DNA of 64,000 nucleotides from Patescibacteria group bacterium UBA6489 (lineage in GTDB: Bacteria; Patescibacteriota; Gracilibacteria; BD1-5; UBA6164): the NCBI GenBank assembly GCA_002435385.1, contig DJMN01000017.1, positions 62,001 to 126,000 on the forward strand, written 5' to 3'. The translations under genes were made by a program, and so were the position numbers. Positions 26,277 through 36,823 of this stretch are shown piece after piece (the first letter of the stretch is position 1; each line of letters opens with the position of its first letter). The notes under the pieces were generated by a model. That model was not told where the DNA came from. It ran no database searches and was given only the letters and a program-made list of their open reading frames with translations.

Positions 26277-26362
26277 GATAATACAAATTAAATATTATAT
26301 TATAGTGCTTAATCTGTATTATATGTTTTTATTGTAAGGAGGATGTAAGAAAGTTAAATTTT

Positions 26363-27061
26363 TTAATTTATAGTTGTTCAGATTTTTTCTCATAGTATGG
26401 CTTTATTTATAGTTCATTCTTTATTGAAGTTTACTACTTTTAAAGGTAGGCTTCAGTCTCTTGCCATAACTAGAGCTGTTTGATCCATAATCTTTAAATT
26501 TTTTGATATAGCTTCATTGTATGATATTGTCTCAAAGAACTTTGCATCGTCATATTTCATAGGATCTTTGTTATATACTCAGTCTACTTTGGTTGCTTTT
26601 ATCATCATATCACATTCAAGTTCTAGACTTCTAAGAACTCATCCTGTGTCGGTTGTAAAATATGGGTTTCATGTTCAGCATACAAATATAGCAACTTTTC
26701 ATTTTTTCATTTGTTGTTTTGCTTTGTCTTTGTTGTATGGAGTAAGAAATTTTATTCCGACTGGGTCAAAAACTTCTGATTCTATAGAGTGTTTTTTTAA
26801 AATGTCTTTTAATATAACTCAGTTGAAAACTGTTGATAGCATACTTAGGTTATGAGAATCTGAAGATGGTATTCAAGATTCTATTAAGTTGGATCATCTG
26901 TAGATATTTCATCATCATATTACTACTGCTAGTTCTATTCAATTTTTTAATATTGAAGAAATTTTTTCTGCTACTTTTTCTACAGATTTGATGTCTATTC
27001 AAAAGTCTTTGTCTCAAGAAAAGGCTTCTCAAGAGATTTTTAAGAGAATTCTTTTTTTCAT
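26363..27061 (-). CDS. pyrH: UMP kinase
   Basis: Phosphorylates UMP to UDP with ATP in pyrimidine nucleotide synthesis, as a cytosolic hexamer. Hallmarks: KISGEAF near the start (N-terminal KxSGE), AVVIGGGNIYRG (all three Gly of GGGN coded by TGA), FTTDTGGVLRSLE, and MIKATKVDGVYNKDP. At 232 residues it has the standard length of bacterial PyrH. Unusually for pyrH, the usual neighbours frr, tsf and rpsB are absent. Because the three Gly in a nucleotide-binding loop are TGA, this gene is strong evidence for UGA = Gly. Confidence 0.93.
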
Positions 27062-27084
27062 TTATTATATTTATTAGGTTATTT

Positions 27085-28143
27085 TTACATATTGTCAGAT
27101 ATTGTTCTGAATAGTTTGTCTACTTCAGTAGTTTTTTCAAAAGTACTATTTATTTCTTTTAGTTCATTATTTTTTTCTTCTATGTTGTCTTTTGTTACAT
27201 CTGTTCCTACTGCTAGTTCAAGAACTCCGTAAAGTCAATTTGTATAGTCTATATAGTGTTTTTCATAGATGTAATTATCTCAATCTAATCTTATTACGTA
27301 TACACTGATTCCTTTATCTTTTACTATATCTCTACAGGTATTCCAGTAATACCGAGAGCTTGTTTCTTTTTCTATCAGTTTTGATACTAAATCAGAGTTT
27401 CAACAACTCATGGTAGGAACTCATTTTGAATATATTTTTAGTCATTCTATAGATGGGTATGTTATTGTGTCTCATGATACAGAGGGACTTCAATATTCTA
27501 TAGATGTTGGTAAATTACCTTCGATATTTTCTATATCAGCTCAAACTAAATTTTCATCATTTATTAATTTTTCTAATGCTTCCTCTGAATCAAGTTCATT
27601 ATTCCCTGCATTATCAACTAAATTTATTACGACTTGTGTTTCTGCTGTTTCATCACCGGAATATGCTTTGAAAGTATAAATATTTTTTCAAAAGTCTAAT
27701 ACTTGGTATCTTGAAGAAGCTCTATATTTGAATGTTGTGTCTCATAACTTGAATGTTTGTAGTTGATAATGGTCTTCTTTAAAATCTGAATCATGGTTCA
27801 CAAAATCAACAATTATTTTGTCTACTTTTGTTCCTTCAATTATATTTCATGTTATTTCAATTTCTCCTGTTTTCAAAGTAGCTAGGCTTTCTAAATCAAC
27901 ATCATCAAAATTTAAGAATTTATTGTCTGTTAAATCAGTTATTTCAACAGTAGATTTTTTTTCTTCTTCTGTAGGTATGTTTTCTGTAGAAGTTGTATTA
28001 TTACTTGTTCAGGTATTATTGTTTTCTCATATGGTTTCTGTTGTATTTGAGATATTGTTTTGTGTTATGTTTTCAGAATCATCTCAACCAAGATAATAAA
28101 ACAAAGCTATAAGTACTAATAGAATTAGAATAACTTTTTTCAT
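27085..28143 (-). CDS. Hypothetical exported, membrane-anchored protein (352 aa)
   Basis: A hydrophobic N-terminal anchor (MKKVILILLVLIALFYYL) is followed by a low-complexity Asn/Thr/Glu linker to about residue 65. An acidic beta-rich domain with an Ig-like feel follows (NIYTFKAYSGDETAETQVVI). The C-terminal region has a possible disulphide (PTMSCGNSD and WNTCRDI). No family recognised. It lies 23 bases upstream of pyrH on the same strand and has its own upstream region of about 105 bases next to the RNase J terminator; TTTACA and TATCAT with a 16-base spacer there could be its promoter. Confidence 0.7.
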
Positions 28144-28212
28144 AATATTTAAGTTAGTTATGTAAAAACAAGTATATGATAATAATTTTATTTTTTTTGT
28201 AAAAGTTTGTTA

Positions 28213-28246
28213 TTAAAAAAATCCTGAATATTCAGGATTTTTTTGT
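28213..28246 (-). terminator. Terminator after the RNase J gene
   Basis: The perfect stem AAAAAAATCCTGAA / TTCAGGATTTTTTT with a loop of 2 bases or more. It lies directly downstream of the leftward RNase J gene. Confidence 0.8.
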
Positions 28247-28248
28247 TT

Positions 28249-30213
28249 TTATACTTCTAGTATCATTGGGATTATCATTGGTTCTCTGTCTATTCTTTTT
28301 AGTAAGAATGTTTCCATGTCAGTTTTTATTACTTTTATCAGATCTTTTTCCTCTATATCAGGTATATCTTTTATAGTGTTTTCATAAGATTCTTTTGCTT
28401 TTTTTATAATTATTTTATGTACATATCTAACTTCTTCTAAGTAGACAAGTCATCTGGTTTCAAGTTTTAAATGTCATAAAATTGCTTTGGTTTTTTTATC
28501 TATTCTAAATAATATAACAAGAACTCAAGAATTCATCATCTTTTCTCTTGCTTTTAATACATGACTTGTTGCGGTTCACATACCATGTCCATCTACGATT
28601 AAGTCTTGGATAGGTACTTTTATTCTTGACTTAAATACTGCTCCATCAGGTGCAAAGTCAACTATGTTTCAGTTTCCTAGCATAAGAACATTTTCTTCTT
28701 TGAAACCTATACTCATAGCTGTATTTTTATGTACATGTCTAAAATATAGATCTCCATATATTGGCATAAAGTATTTAGGTCTAACAAGTTTCAACATAAT
28801 TTTTTGTTCTTCTTGGAATGCATGTCATCATGTATGAACTTCTCAGTCGTCTTTAGTTATAATGTTAGCTCCTAATTTTACTAGTTTATTTAGTAGTCAT
28901 CCAACACTTTTTTCATTTCCAGGAACAACAGAAGAAGAAAATACGATAGTGTCTCATTTTACTATTTCTATTGAGTTGTGTTTTCCTTCTGACATTCTTG
29001 CTAGTGCTGAAAATTCTTCTCATTGGCTTCAAGTTGTAATTATTACTTGTTTATGGGGAGGTATTCATTGTGTTGTTTTGGGAGTCATTTTTTTAATTAT
29101 TCATGACTTTACTTTTAAGTATCCTAAGTTTCTAGCAATGTTTACATTCTCTATCATACTTCTTCAACTTAAAAAGATTTGCCTGTCATGTTTGTTACAT
29201 ATGTCTACAAGTTGTTGTACTCTAGATATCCATGAAGAGAAGGCTGCTATTATAAGTCTTCATTTTGTGTGATTTGCTACTATTTTTTCCAGAGATTCTC
29301 CTATGTCTTTTTCAGATTTACAGAATCATTTTCTAATTGAACCTGTTGAATCAGATAAAAGTAGAGATATTCATTCATCTCATATTTTTTTAATTCTTGT
29401 AAGGTCAGCAGGGGCATCAATCGCTGGAGTAAAGTCTATTTTAAAGTCTCAGGTATGTACAAATTTTGCTCATCCAGGAGATTTTATGTAAACACCTGAA
29501 CTATCAGGAATAGAGTGATTTACTTTAAAAAATTCTACTTCAAGGGGTCAAATTTTTTCTTTGATTCATTTTCCTGCTTCTACCTCAATTAAAGTTGCTT
29601 TTTCAAGTAAGTTGTATTCTTCAAGGGATTTTTTTATTAATCATATTGTTAATTTTGTTCCATATAATGGAGGCATTCATAGTGCTGGTAAAACGTGTTT
29701 TAGTGATCAAATATGATCTAAGTGAGCGTGTGTAATTATGAATCATTTAATTTGTTTTTTGTATCTTGTCAAAAAGGATACATCTGGAACAGAATAGTTT
29801 GCTCAAAACATATCTGTTTCAGCAAATTGTACTCAACAATCTATCAAAACTATATCATCTCAGTATTGAACCATTCACATGTTTTTTGCTCATGTTTCGT
29901 TATTTCAACCTATTGGAATAAATCTTGTATATCAATCTCTAAGTGTTGGTAAGTAAAATTTTGTTTGAGGAAAATTTAGTGATTTTTTATTTAAATAACC
30001 TGTTATGTTTCAAGTATTTTGGGTATTATTCTTTTGATTGTTATTTGTTGGTTGTTTTTGTTGTGTTTCCGTCTCTTCCTTTTTTATAATCACAGATCGA
30101 TTATTTGTATTTTTATTAGTTTTTGGTAAAGGATTAGATTTTTTTTCTTCTATAGGAGTTTCTTCTAAAACTCAATTTAATTCATTATCTAATTCATCTA
30201 AAAAATCTTTCAT
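28249..30213 (-). CDS. rnj: Ribonuclease J (metallo-beta-lactamase fold, 654 aa)
   Basis: A 5'-3' exo/endoribonuclease for mRNA decay and RNA maturation. After a polar, disordered N-terminal extension of about 85 residues comes the beta-CASP core: H162AH164LD166H167 in THAHLDHIG (metal ligands), HTGDFKIDF, the acidic SLLLSDST motif, ITTGSQGEE, DDGEVHTGGHA, and PIYGDLYFRHVH. The C-terminal part (KAREKMMNSGVL onwards) fits the RNase J C-terminal domain. With RNase Y later in the window the organism has both Gram-positive-style RNA decay enzymes. Starts ATG AAA GAT TTT; nothing else in frame upstream is better. Confidence 0.92.
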
Positions 30214-30542
30214 ATTTTTAATATGGTTATAAAATAATATAATTTGAAAAGTAGGATATTTTTATAGGAAAAACCAAAAGAGAAGATGTTTGAAAAAATT
30301 TGTTGAAAATTATATTGTTTTAATTAGACAATATGAAAAAGGATAGAGATGAAATTATTCCACAAATTTTATCTAAAAAATAGATTTTTGTTCTCAAGAT
30401 GTTTTTGATTTTCCTTTAGAATCGTACTTTATAAAATCAAAAAGTTATTAAATAAATGTAAAACATTTAATAGCTTTAGAAATTTTATCAAGTTTTATTG
30501 ATGACTCATTTTGTTGAGAAAACATATTTTTATTATGATGTA
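30214..30542. other. Intergenic region of about 330 bases, no clear gene
   Basis: Between two leftward genes. It is AT-rich and contains only a 16-codon (+) ORF at 30333 ending in TAG, which I do not regard as a gene. It should include the RNase J promoter, but no good match was seen. Confidence 0.5.
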
Positions 30543-31472
30543 TTATATTTCTTTTTGTACATATTGCAAAAAATTTTTTAAATTTATATCTATTTTGGTT
30601 ATATCCCAGTAGTAGTTTTTTACTATTTCTGATGTAGAAAAATTTGTTTCAATAAATTCTTTTTTAGTAAAAAGGTTTTCTTTGAAAAACTTGTATTTTT
30701 CTTTTAAAATTGTACTTTTTTCTGTTTTTTCTAAAAAGTCTTTATTATGTAATACATAATATGTGAAACTTTCTGCAAAGTCTTCATATCTGTTTGTCAT
30801 AGCGTATCCAGAAACAAAATCATTGTTTTGTTGACCATGTTTTATGTTTTTTATTCAATTCCAAGATATATCGTAGAATTTTACACTTTGATCTGTTAGA
30901 TTCTTCTTAGAGAAAAAATATAAATCAATATAGTGTCATAGTTCATGAACAAAAACTGTCATAGTTTCTGTTTCTCACATATTTTCAGGTCAAAACAATA
31001 GTATTTTCTGATCTTTCATTTTTCATCTTACATCTACTAATTCTTGATAGAATTCAATTGTTATTTCTCTAAGCTTATTATTTGTTATGGGTGCATTTAA
31101 ATAGTTATCTATGTTGTTTGAATATGCTTCTATTAGGAGTTTAAAGCTAGATGGAATATATACAAAAGAAATTAGAGGGTTATCTTCTGCTTCTTGTTGT
31201 AATTTTTCTATATATTTATCTTTTATTTTTTCTTTTTGATCTGTTGTTATAATACCAGTAAGGTATTTTTCTTTTGATTCTTCAGATGTGATTTTCTCTT
31301 TTCAGATTTCTACACTTTGATAAGTTATTTCTTCTTTTGTTGTAGTGTCAATATATTTTTCTTCTTCAATCTCTGTTATTTTATCAGAAAAATAATAAGT
31401 TCTTACGATAAAGATTAGAATCGTAAGAAATATGGATAAGAAGAAAATTTTTATTATACTTCATTTGAACAT
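30543..31472 (-). CDS. Putative zinc metallopeptidase with HELGH motif, membrane-anchored (309 aa)
   Basis: An N-terminal hydrophobic segment (about residues 8-25, IKIFFLSIFLTILIFIV) anchors a charged stalk and a C-terminal domain. The domain carries TVFVHELGHYIDLYF, a gluzincin HExxH zinc motif, and about 45 residues later TNRYEDFAESFTYYV, where the Glu of YEDFAESF is the probable third zinc ligand. This arrangement is seen in secreted M34/anthrax-lethal-factor-like and related zincins; I cannot name the exact family. It is the last gene of the pilin-like operon, 14 bases after the fourth small pilin gene. It may process pilin or envelope proteins, or act on a host. Confidence 0.75.
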
Positions 31473-31486
31473 GTTCAATTATTGTT

Positions 31487-31888
31487 TTATACTATTAAAA
31501 CTCATATGATAACTTTTATTAAAGTTCAAGCTCATATTACTCATAAAAATCAAATGATTCACCATTTTATAATATCTTTTCACTTTTTTACCTTATCATC
31601 TTCTCATATACTTGTTACTAGAGTGAATGAACCATAAATAATAGCAAAAACAGCTAGAGTTCATAAAACATTTGAAATTGTATTTATCCAATTTTCTATC
31701 TTTGCTTTAAATTCTCATTTTAGTTCCATGTTTCAGGTGACTAGATTTCTTCATTCAGGATCTACACATCATTCTATCAGGCTTTTTGATAAGTTTCATA
31801 CTCAGTCATAGCTACAAGACGCAAAACAGTTTGTAATTTGTATAGATACTACTGTAATAATTAGGAATAATAAAAGTTTTTTTAACAT
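31487..31888 (-). CDS. T4SS-pilin-like membrane protein, single module (133 aa)
   Basis: Signal peptide (MLKKLLLFLIITVVSIQI), a short Cys-containing mature region (CFASCSYD..GCVDPEG), then two hydrophobic helices around the turn LVTSIGEDDKVKKGKDII. This is the same G-E/D-D-K-x-K-K-G/A-K signature as in the other pilin-like proteins. Spaced 17 bases from the upstream paralogue and 14 from the metallopeptidase gene. Probable pilus or channel subunit; paralogue-specific roles cannot be told. Confidence 0.72.
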
Positions 31889-31905
31889 TTTCTTTAATTA
31901 AGGTT

Positions 31906-32259
31906 TTAAAAGTCTATTCATGAAGAGAATTTTATTAGAGCCCATGCAAATGCTATTACAGCGATTCAGATTACAACATACACAAAGCTTAAAATTGATT
32001 TTTTAAACTCTTCTGGGTTTCATCTTGCCATAAATAATCTAGCTCAAATGTATATAAATATTCATAAACAAGTTATTAATATTAGAGAAAATATAGAATC
32101 TCTAAAAAATTGGAAGATTGTTTCTAATCAAGCATATCAATATTGTTTACCTAATGTTTCATTTCAAGGGTCTACATCTGTTTGGGAAAAGCTTCCATTA
32201 GCTTTTAATGTAAATAAATTTATGTAGGTTATTAATAAGAAAAAAAGTTTTTTTATCAT
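31906..32259 (-). CDS. T4SS-pilin-like membrane protein, single module (117 aa)
   Basis: N-terminal signal MIKKLFFLLITYINLFTL, short soluble region, then two helices with the turn RLFMARGNPEEFKKSILSF. The turn is more divergent than in its neighbours (GNPEEFKKS) but keeps the layout Gly-acid-Lys. It lies 9 bases after the next gene upstream. Same predicted role: small membrane subunit of a T4SS-like assembly. Confidence 0.68.
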
Positions 32260-32268
32260 TTTTATTTT

Positions 32269-32604
32269 TTAAAGGTGTAAGTTATTTATTGAGTGAATTA
32301 TGTACCATGCTGATACAGAAATAATCACTCATACCATAGACCAGATTACTCATTTCTTAGCTTTTTTAGTTTTTTCTTCTTCTCACATAGATATTAAATA
32401 ATATATACCACTAATCATAACAGCCATAACAGCTATTACTGCTGTATACTTTAAAAATTCTCCTATAAAATCAGATATAATTCTAAGAGGCTCATCTCCT
32501 CATCAACATCATATTAGACTTGAGCATATAGTTGGAGCTTCTGCAAATGTTTGTGAAAAGGTTAATATACTGAGTATTATTATGCTTAGGATTTTATTTT
32601 TCAT
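32269..32604 (-). CDS. T4SS-pilin-like membrane protein, single module (111 aa)
   Basis: Cleavable-looking signal (MKNKILSIIILSILTFSQ, then TFA-EAP), a Cys pair with a Gly run (TICSSLIGCGGGD), and two helices with the turn YLISMGEEEKTKKAKKGVIW. Compact and the best match in the set to classical VirB2/TrbC size and layout. Six bases after its upstream paralogue, so translation is probably coupled. Confidence 0.75.
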
Positions 32605-32610
32605 ATTTTT

Positions 32611-33009
32611 TTAGTTATACAGTAAGTAGTTTACAAAATTTACTATCAATCATGAAAGTAGAGCTATAGTTAGTGAAATAATTCATGCCATAAAAATCTT
32701 TTTTCATTTTGATAACAAGTCTTCTTGTCCTGTGTAAATAATCATATATCAGGCTCATATAATCATAACTAGTAAAGATAGCACTCAAAATGCTATAATT
32801 AGACTGTCTATTATGTTTTCTAAAATGCTGTCTGTGACAGTTTTTATATCTCAGCTTGTAGCACTTCAAGCTCATGGAGTGAATCCACTTGCTTCTATTG
32901 TAAAATCAGAATCTGTTATGTTACCAGCAGAATAAACGGGAGGTAATGTTATTAACATGCTACTAATAACTGTAAATAGTAACAATACTTTTTTTATTGT
33001 TAAGGTCAT
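32611..33009 (-). CDS. T4SS-pilin-like membrane protein, single module (132 aa)
   Basis: First gene of the five-gene pilin/metallopeptidase operon. Signal peptide MTLTIKKVLLLFTVISSM, a soluble Gly/Ser/Thr region, then two hydrophobic helices with the turn MIIYTGQEDLLSKGKKIFM. No ORF lies within 280 bases upstream, where a dispersed repeat sits, so the operon promoter must lie in the short AT-rich stretch before the ATG. Confidence 0.72.
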
Positions 33010-33063
33010 TTTTTGTTTTAATAATGTGTTAACTTTTTATAATCTCTCCCCTCTGCATTACAT

Positions 33064-33137
33064 TTCGGGTACTCTATCACAGGGTATTCTCTCTTGCTTC
33101 GCAATTCACCTTACTTTTGGGAAAGGGAGAAATTTAT
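33064..33137. repeat. Dispersed intergenic repeat, second copy
   Basis: It shares the core CTCTTGCTTCGCAATTCACC and the right end (GGAAAGGGAGAAATTT-like) with the copy at 10751-10855; the left part has diverged. It lies between radC and the pilin operon. Further on, near 33243-33267, there is a small inverted repeat CCTTCCTT / AAGGAAGG. Confidence 0.65.
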
Positions 33138-33299
33138 AGATAATATAAAATATTATATTAATCTGAATAAGTTTAACATAAAAGTTTTAATTTTTCAAAA
33201 AAATTAGATTTTATAAATTATTTTATAATTCATTTTTTAATTCCTTCCTTAGTAATAAAGGAAGGAGAGTACAGAAGATATAATTTACAACTTAATATA

Positions 33300-33929
33300 C
33301 TATAAAATACTATTTTCACTGAAGCTAAAATAGTCGTTTTTTGTTATTATTATGTGATCTAGTATAGTAATTCAGATTATTTCTGATACTTCTTTTAGAT
33401 TTTTTGTAATTTTGATGTCTTCATCACTTGGTGTTATGTTTCCTGATGGATGGTTATGAACTAGTATTATGCTGTTTGCTCTGTCTGAAATAGCATCTGC
33501 AAAAACTTCTCTAGGATGAACTAAGCTTTTGTTTAGTAGTCATATTGTAATGATTCTTTTGTTTATAAGCCTGTTTGCTCAGTCTAGAGTGAAACAAAGT
33601 AGATATTCTTGTTTTTTGGTTCTGTATTCTTTAGTTTGCTCTAGTATATCATCACTAGATCTTATTAGAATGCTTTCTTTGAGAAAGTGTCTTTTAGCTA
33701 ATTCAAAGGCACATATTATACTTTGTGCTTTTACTGGTCAGATTCATTTGATAGATGTCAGGTGTTTTATTTTTATGTTTTCTCATTTTTCTTCTATAAT
33801 TTCGTTTACTTTTTTTGATAATTTGAATATGTCCATTCATTTTACTCATGATCATAAAAGTACTGCGACTAGCTCCCATGATTTTAATCTTGGTACTCCA
33901 TATTTTGATAATTTTTCTCTTGGTTTCAT
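33300..33929 (-). CDS. radC: RadC-family (JAB/MPN) protein
   Basis: Starts with the family's N-terminal pattern (MKPREKLSKYGVPRLKSGEL), followed by an HhH segment (LTSIKGIGPVKAQSI) and the JAB metalloprotease-like domain with VHNHPSGNITPSDED, holding the metal-binding HxH...D. At 209 residues it is close to normal RadC length. Function is uncertain; it has been linked to DNA repair or recombination and is often mobile or competence-associated. A shorter N-terminus than E. coli RadC is common. It stands alone between a repeat and the divergent glycan genes. Confidence 0.9.
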
Positions 33930-34172
33930 AATTACTTGTTGTGATAGATATAAAATATATAGTGGGTGTATAGAATATATACAAAAAATATATGGAGTCA
34001 AAAGTTTTGTGAAAGATTGTGATTAGAGCCTTTATTTGTTAAGGAAAATAAATGTGAATTATAGGTTATTGAGATATAGTTTTTAAAATAAAAAAATTTG
34101 GAAGCGTTATAAAAAGTTTTTATTTATCTAAAAAATCATTAAAATTCAGGAAATTATTTATTAACTAAAATT

Positions 34173-35318
34173 ATGAAAATAGCTATAGTACATGAAATGC
34201 TTATTAAATTGGGTGGAGCAGAAAAAGTTGTTGAGAGACTACTAAAAATTTTTCCTGATGCTGATTTGTATACTCTTATTTATGACGAAGGTAAGGTAAA
34301 AAAGATGTTTGGACAGTATGGGGTAAAGATACCTTTTATAACTCAATTTGTCTACAATGTCTTTAAAAATCAAAGGTTTTGTTTACCTTTTATGCCAAGG
34401 GCTATAGAATCTTTTGATTTTAGCAGTTATGATTTAGTTATTGCTAGTTCTAGTTGATTTGCTCATGGGGCTATAACAAAACCTGAAACAAAGTTTATTG
34501 TATATAGCCATTCTCCTGCTAGATATATGTGGGATTGGACAAATGAGTACAAAAGAGATATTTGATGGAGTAAATGAATAAAATGATTTATTTTAAATAG
34601 TTTATTTTTGAAGTTGAGGCAGTGGGATTTTTTGGCTAGTTCTAGAAGTGATAAGATTTTAGCTAATTCTAAAAATACACAAAGTAGAATAAAAAAATAT
34701 CATAAAAGAGATTCTACTATAGTTTATCCTCCTATAGAAGTAAAAAGATTTGGTTGAAAAGTAGATAATAATATTTTTAAGGGATTGTCTAGTGATTATG
34801 ATTTAAGCTCAGGAGATTATTATATAATAATCTCCGCTTTAACTGAATTTAAGAAGATAGAAGTTGCAATAAAAGGTTTTAATGAACTTAAAAATCATAA
34901 GTTAGTAATTATTTGAGATTGAAACTATAAAGAAGAGTTAGAAAAAATGGCAAAAAATGAAAATGTGATTTTTGTTGGTGTAAGATATGATAAAGAGCTT
35001 GTAGCTTTAGTTCAGAATTCTAAAGGACTTATTTTTCCTTGAGAGGAAGATTTTTGAATGGTTCCTGTTGAGGTCATGGCAGCTTGAAAGCCTGTATTTG
35101 CTTATGAGTGAGGATGACTTTTGGAGACTGTTGAGAAGTGAAAAACTTGAGAGTTTTTTAAAGATAAGGATGGGAAAGATTTTGTAGAAAATTTTTTAAA
35201 ATTTGACAAAAATAATATTTCTTGAAAATATAAGGATGAAGTTTGTAAAAAACAGGCTTTGAGGTTTTCTGTGGAGAGGTTTGAAGAAGAGATAAAAAAT
35301 ATAGTTTTTAGTTGATAG
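34173..35318 (+). CDS. GT4-family glycosyltransferase (381 aa)
   Basis: Rossmann-type N-terminal domain with the usual MKIAIVHEMLIKLGGAEKVV (Gly-Gly acceptor loop). The C-terminal domain has YYIIISALTEFKKIEVAIKG, the motif VIIGDGNYKEELEKM, and PGEEDFGMVPVEVMAAGKPV with the EX7E-type Glu pair that binds the nucleotide sugar. This is the GT-B fold, retaining GT4 family of WbaZ-like and mannosyl transferases of surface glycans. First of three surface-glycan genes on this strand; a dispersed repeat separates it from the next. Acceptor and sugar unknown. Confidence 0.87.
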
Positions 35319-35341
35319 TTTTTTGCTAAGTTTGTTATGTA

Positions 35342-35406
35342 AAATTTTCTTCCTTTTGTAAAGGAAGTACCGAGGTACGAGGGGATGGATTCGTATCTTA
35401 GTACAC
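35342..35406. repeat. Dispersed intergenic repeat, inverted and internally deleted copy
   Basis: In reverse complement it reads GTGTACTAAGATACGAATCC, then the pairing GTACCGAGGTAC-like centre, then AAAGGAAGAAAATTTT. It carries both ends of the copy at 10751-10855 but lacks the roughly 40-base core with CTTGCTTCGC. It lies 24 bases after the glycosyltransferase stop. Confidence 0.65.
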
Positions 35407-35449
35407 AAGATTTGTAATAAAAATTTATTTTATAATTAAATAGTGTTTT

Positions 35450-36820
35450 ATGAGATATTTGGTTGCTGTGCTTGTTTTTCTTTTGCCTATGCATGCACTT
35501 TTGATTACATTTTTGAAATGTAAGGTTTGAATAGATACTGATATACTTAGGTTTTGGAAAGAGTTTATTTTGATAGTACTTTTATTTGTGTCTAGTTTCC
35601 ATCTTTTAAAAGGAAAGAACTATTCTATAAAAAAGGTTTATGAAAATAATGATTTGTTATGAACTTTGACTGCTTTTATTTTATGTTCTTTGGTTTATAT
35701 ATTTTTCCCATTTTTTCAAGTTCAAAAGTTTAACTTGCTTGGTTTCAAGTATGATGTTTTTTTCTTTTTTGCTTTGATTGCCTGACTTTATTTGCCTAAG
35801 TCTAAAAAAGATTTAGATTTTTTCTTGAAGCTTGTTTTTGCTTCTGTGTCTATTATTTTAATAGTATTTTTGCCTTGGTATCTTTTTGGTGATATTGAAG
35901 CAACTTCTAGTATATTTGGGTATTCTAGTGAAGTATCAACTTATAATGCAAATTCTTGTATAAGTTTTGCTCAGAATGTAAACTGACAGCATAGATTTCA
36001 AGCTACTTTTGGTGGTCCTATTAGATTTTCGGTATTTTTAACTTTATTTTATTTATTGAGTGTCTGATATATTCTGAACGTTGTTAAAAATAGATGATTT
36101 ATGAATTGGTTGTTTTGAAAGACAAGTATTTTCTCAAAGAAAAATAAGAATGAACTAATTTTGATAATTGTTTTATCTATTTTTGTACTTCCTTCTATTT
36201 TTCTATCTTATTCTAAGACGTCTATTTTATGATTGTTATTTTGAGTAGTATTATTTGTTTATTTAATTAGGAAAATTATATATAAAAAGAAGTTGAGTAG
36301 AAGATTTTTATCTTATTTGTGAATAGCTACTCTTGTTCCCTTGCTTTTACTTTTGTTGTTTAAAATGGATTTATTTTTACATTTATGATCTACTTTAAAT
36401 AGGCTTGATAACTTAGAAATGTCTTTTGAAAAATTTAGGTATAATCCTATATGACAATGACTTTGAACTGCTGGTCCTGCTAGTCAAATATGAAAAAGTA
36501 TAGAGTCTGTTTGATCTTGGGAAATTGCTGCAGCTACAGTTGATAAAACACATAAATTTCTTCCAGAAAATTGGTATGTGCAAATTCTTTTAGAACAATG
36601 AATAGTTTGATTTGCCTTATTTGTTGCGGTACTTCTTATAATTGGATTTCAACTATATGGTGTAGCTTTGAAGAAAAAAGATTATTTTAGTATAGCTTTA
36701 TTTACTGCTTTTGTGACTTTGTGTTTTATGGCTAATTTCACTCATGCTTTTGAAGAATCTGCTACTAGTTATATACTATTTTTTATAATTTGAGCTTATT
36801 TATCAACTAAAAATGATTAG
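35450..36820 (+). CDS. O-antigen ligase/polymerase-like membrane protein (456 aa)
   Basis: About ten to twelve hydrophobic helices. The large loop near residues 335-380 holds FRYNPIGQGLGTAGPASQIG and then KFLPENWYVQILLEQGIVGF, the pattern of the Wzy_C / O-antigen ligase family (conserved H/NxxxxxLxExGxxG, here with N for H). Such proteins polymerise or attach lipid-linked glycans on the outer leaflet. Its position between two glycosyltransferases supports a role in surface-glycan assembly. Gly in these motifs is frequently TGA. Confidence 0.8.
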
Positions 36821-36823
36821 TTT

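Noticed and set aside
28862..29272. A 136-codon (+) ORF within the RNase J gene
   Set aside because: Antisense shadow; the minus strand carries the complete RNase J with all metal-binding motifs.
18282..33009. A complete conjugative element or integrative plasmid
   Set aside because: No relaxase, integrase, VirB4 or attachment repeats are visible and housekeeping genes (pyrH, rnj) lie in between, so only a T4SS-like apparatus is claimed.
33529..34026. A 165-codon (+) ORF across the radC region
   Set aside because: It lies antisense to radC, whose HNHPSG motif and full-length alignment are clear; the (+) translation is low-complexity.
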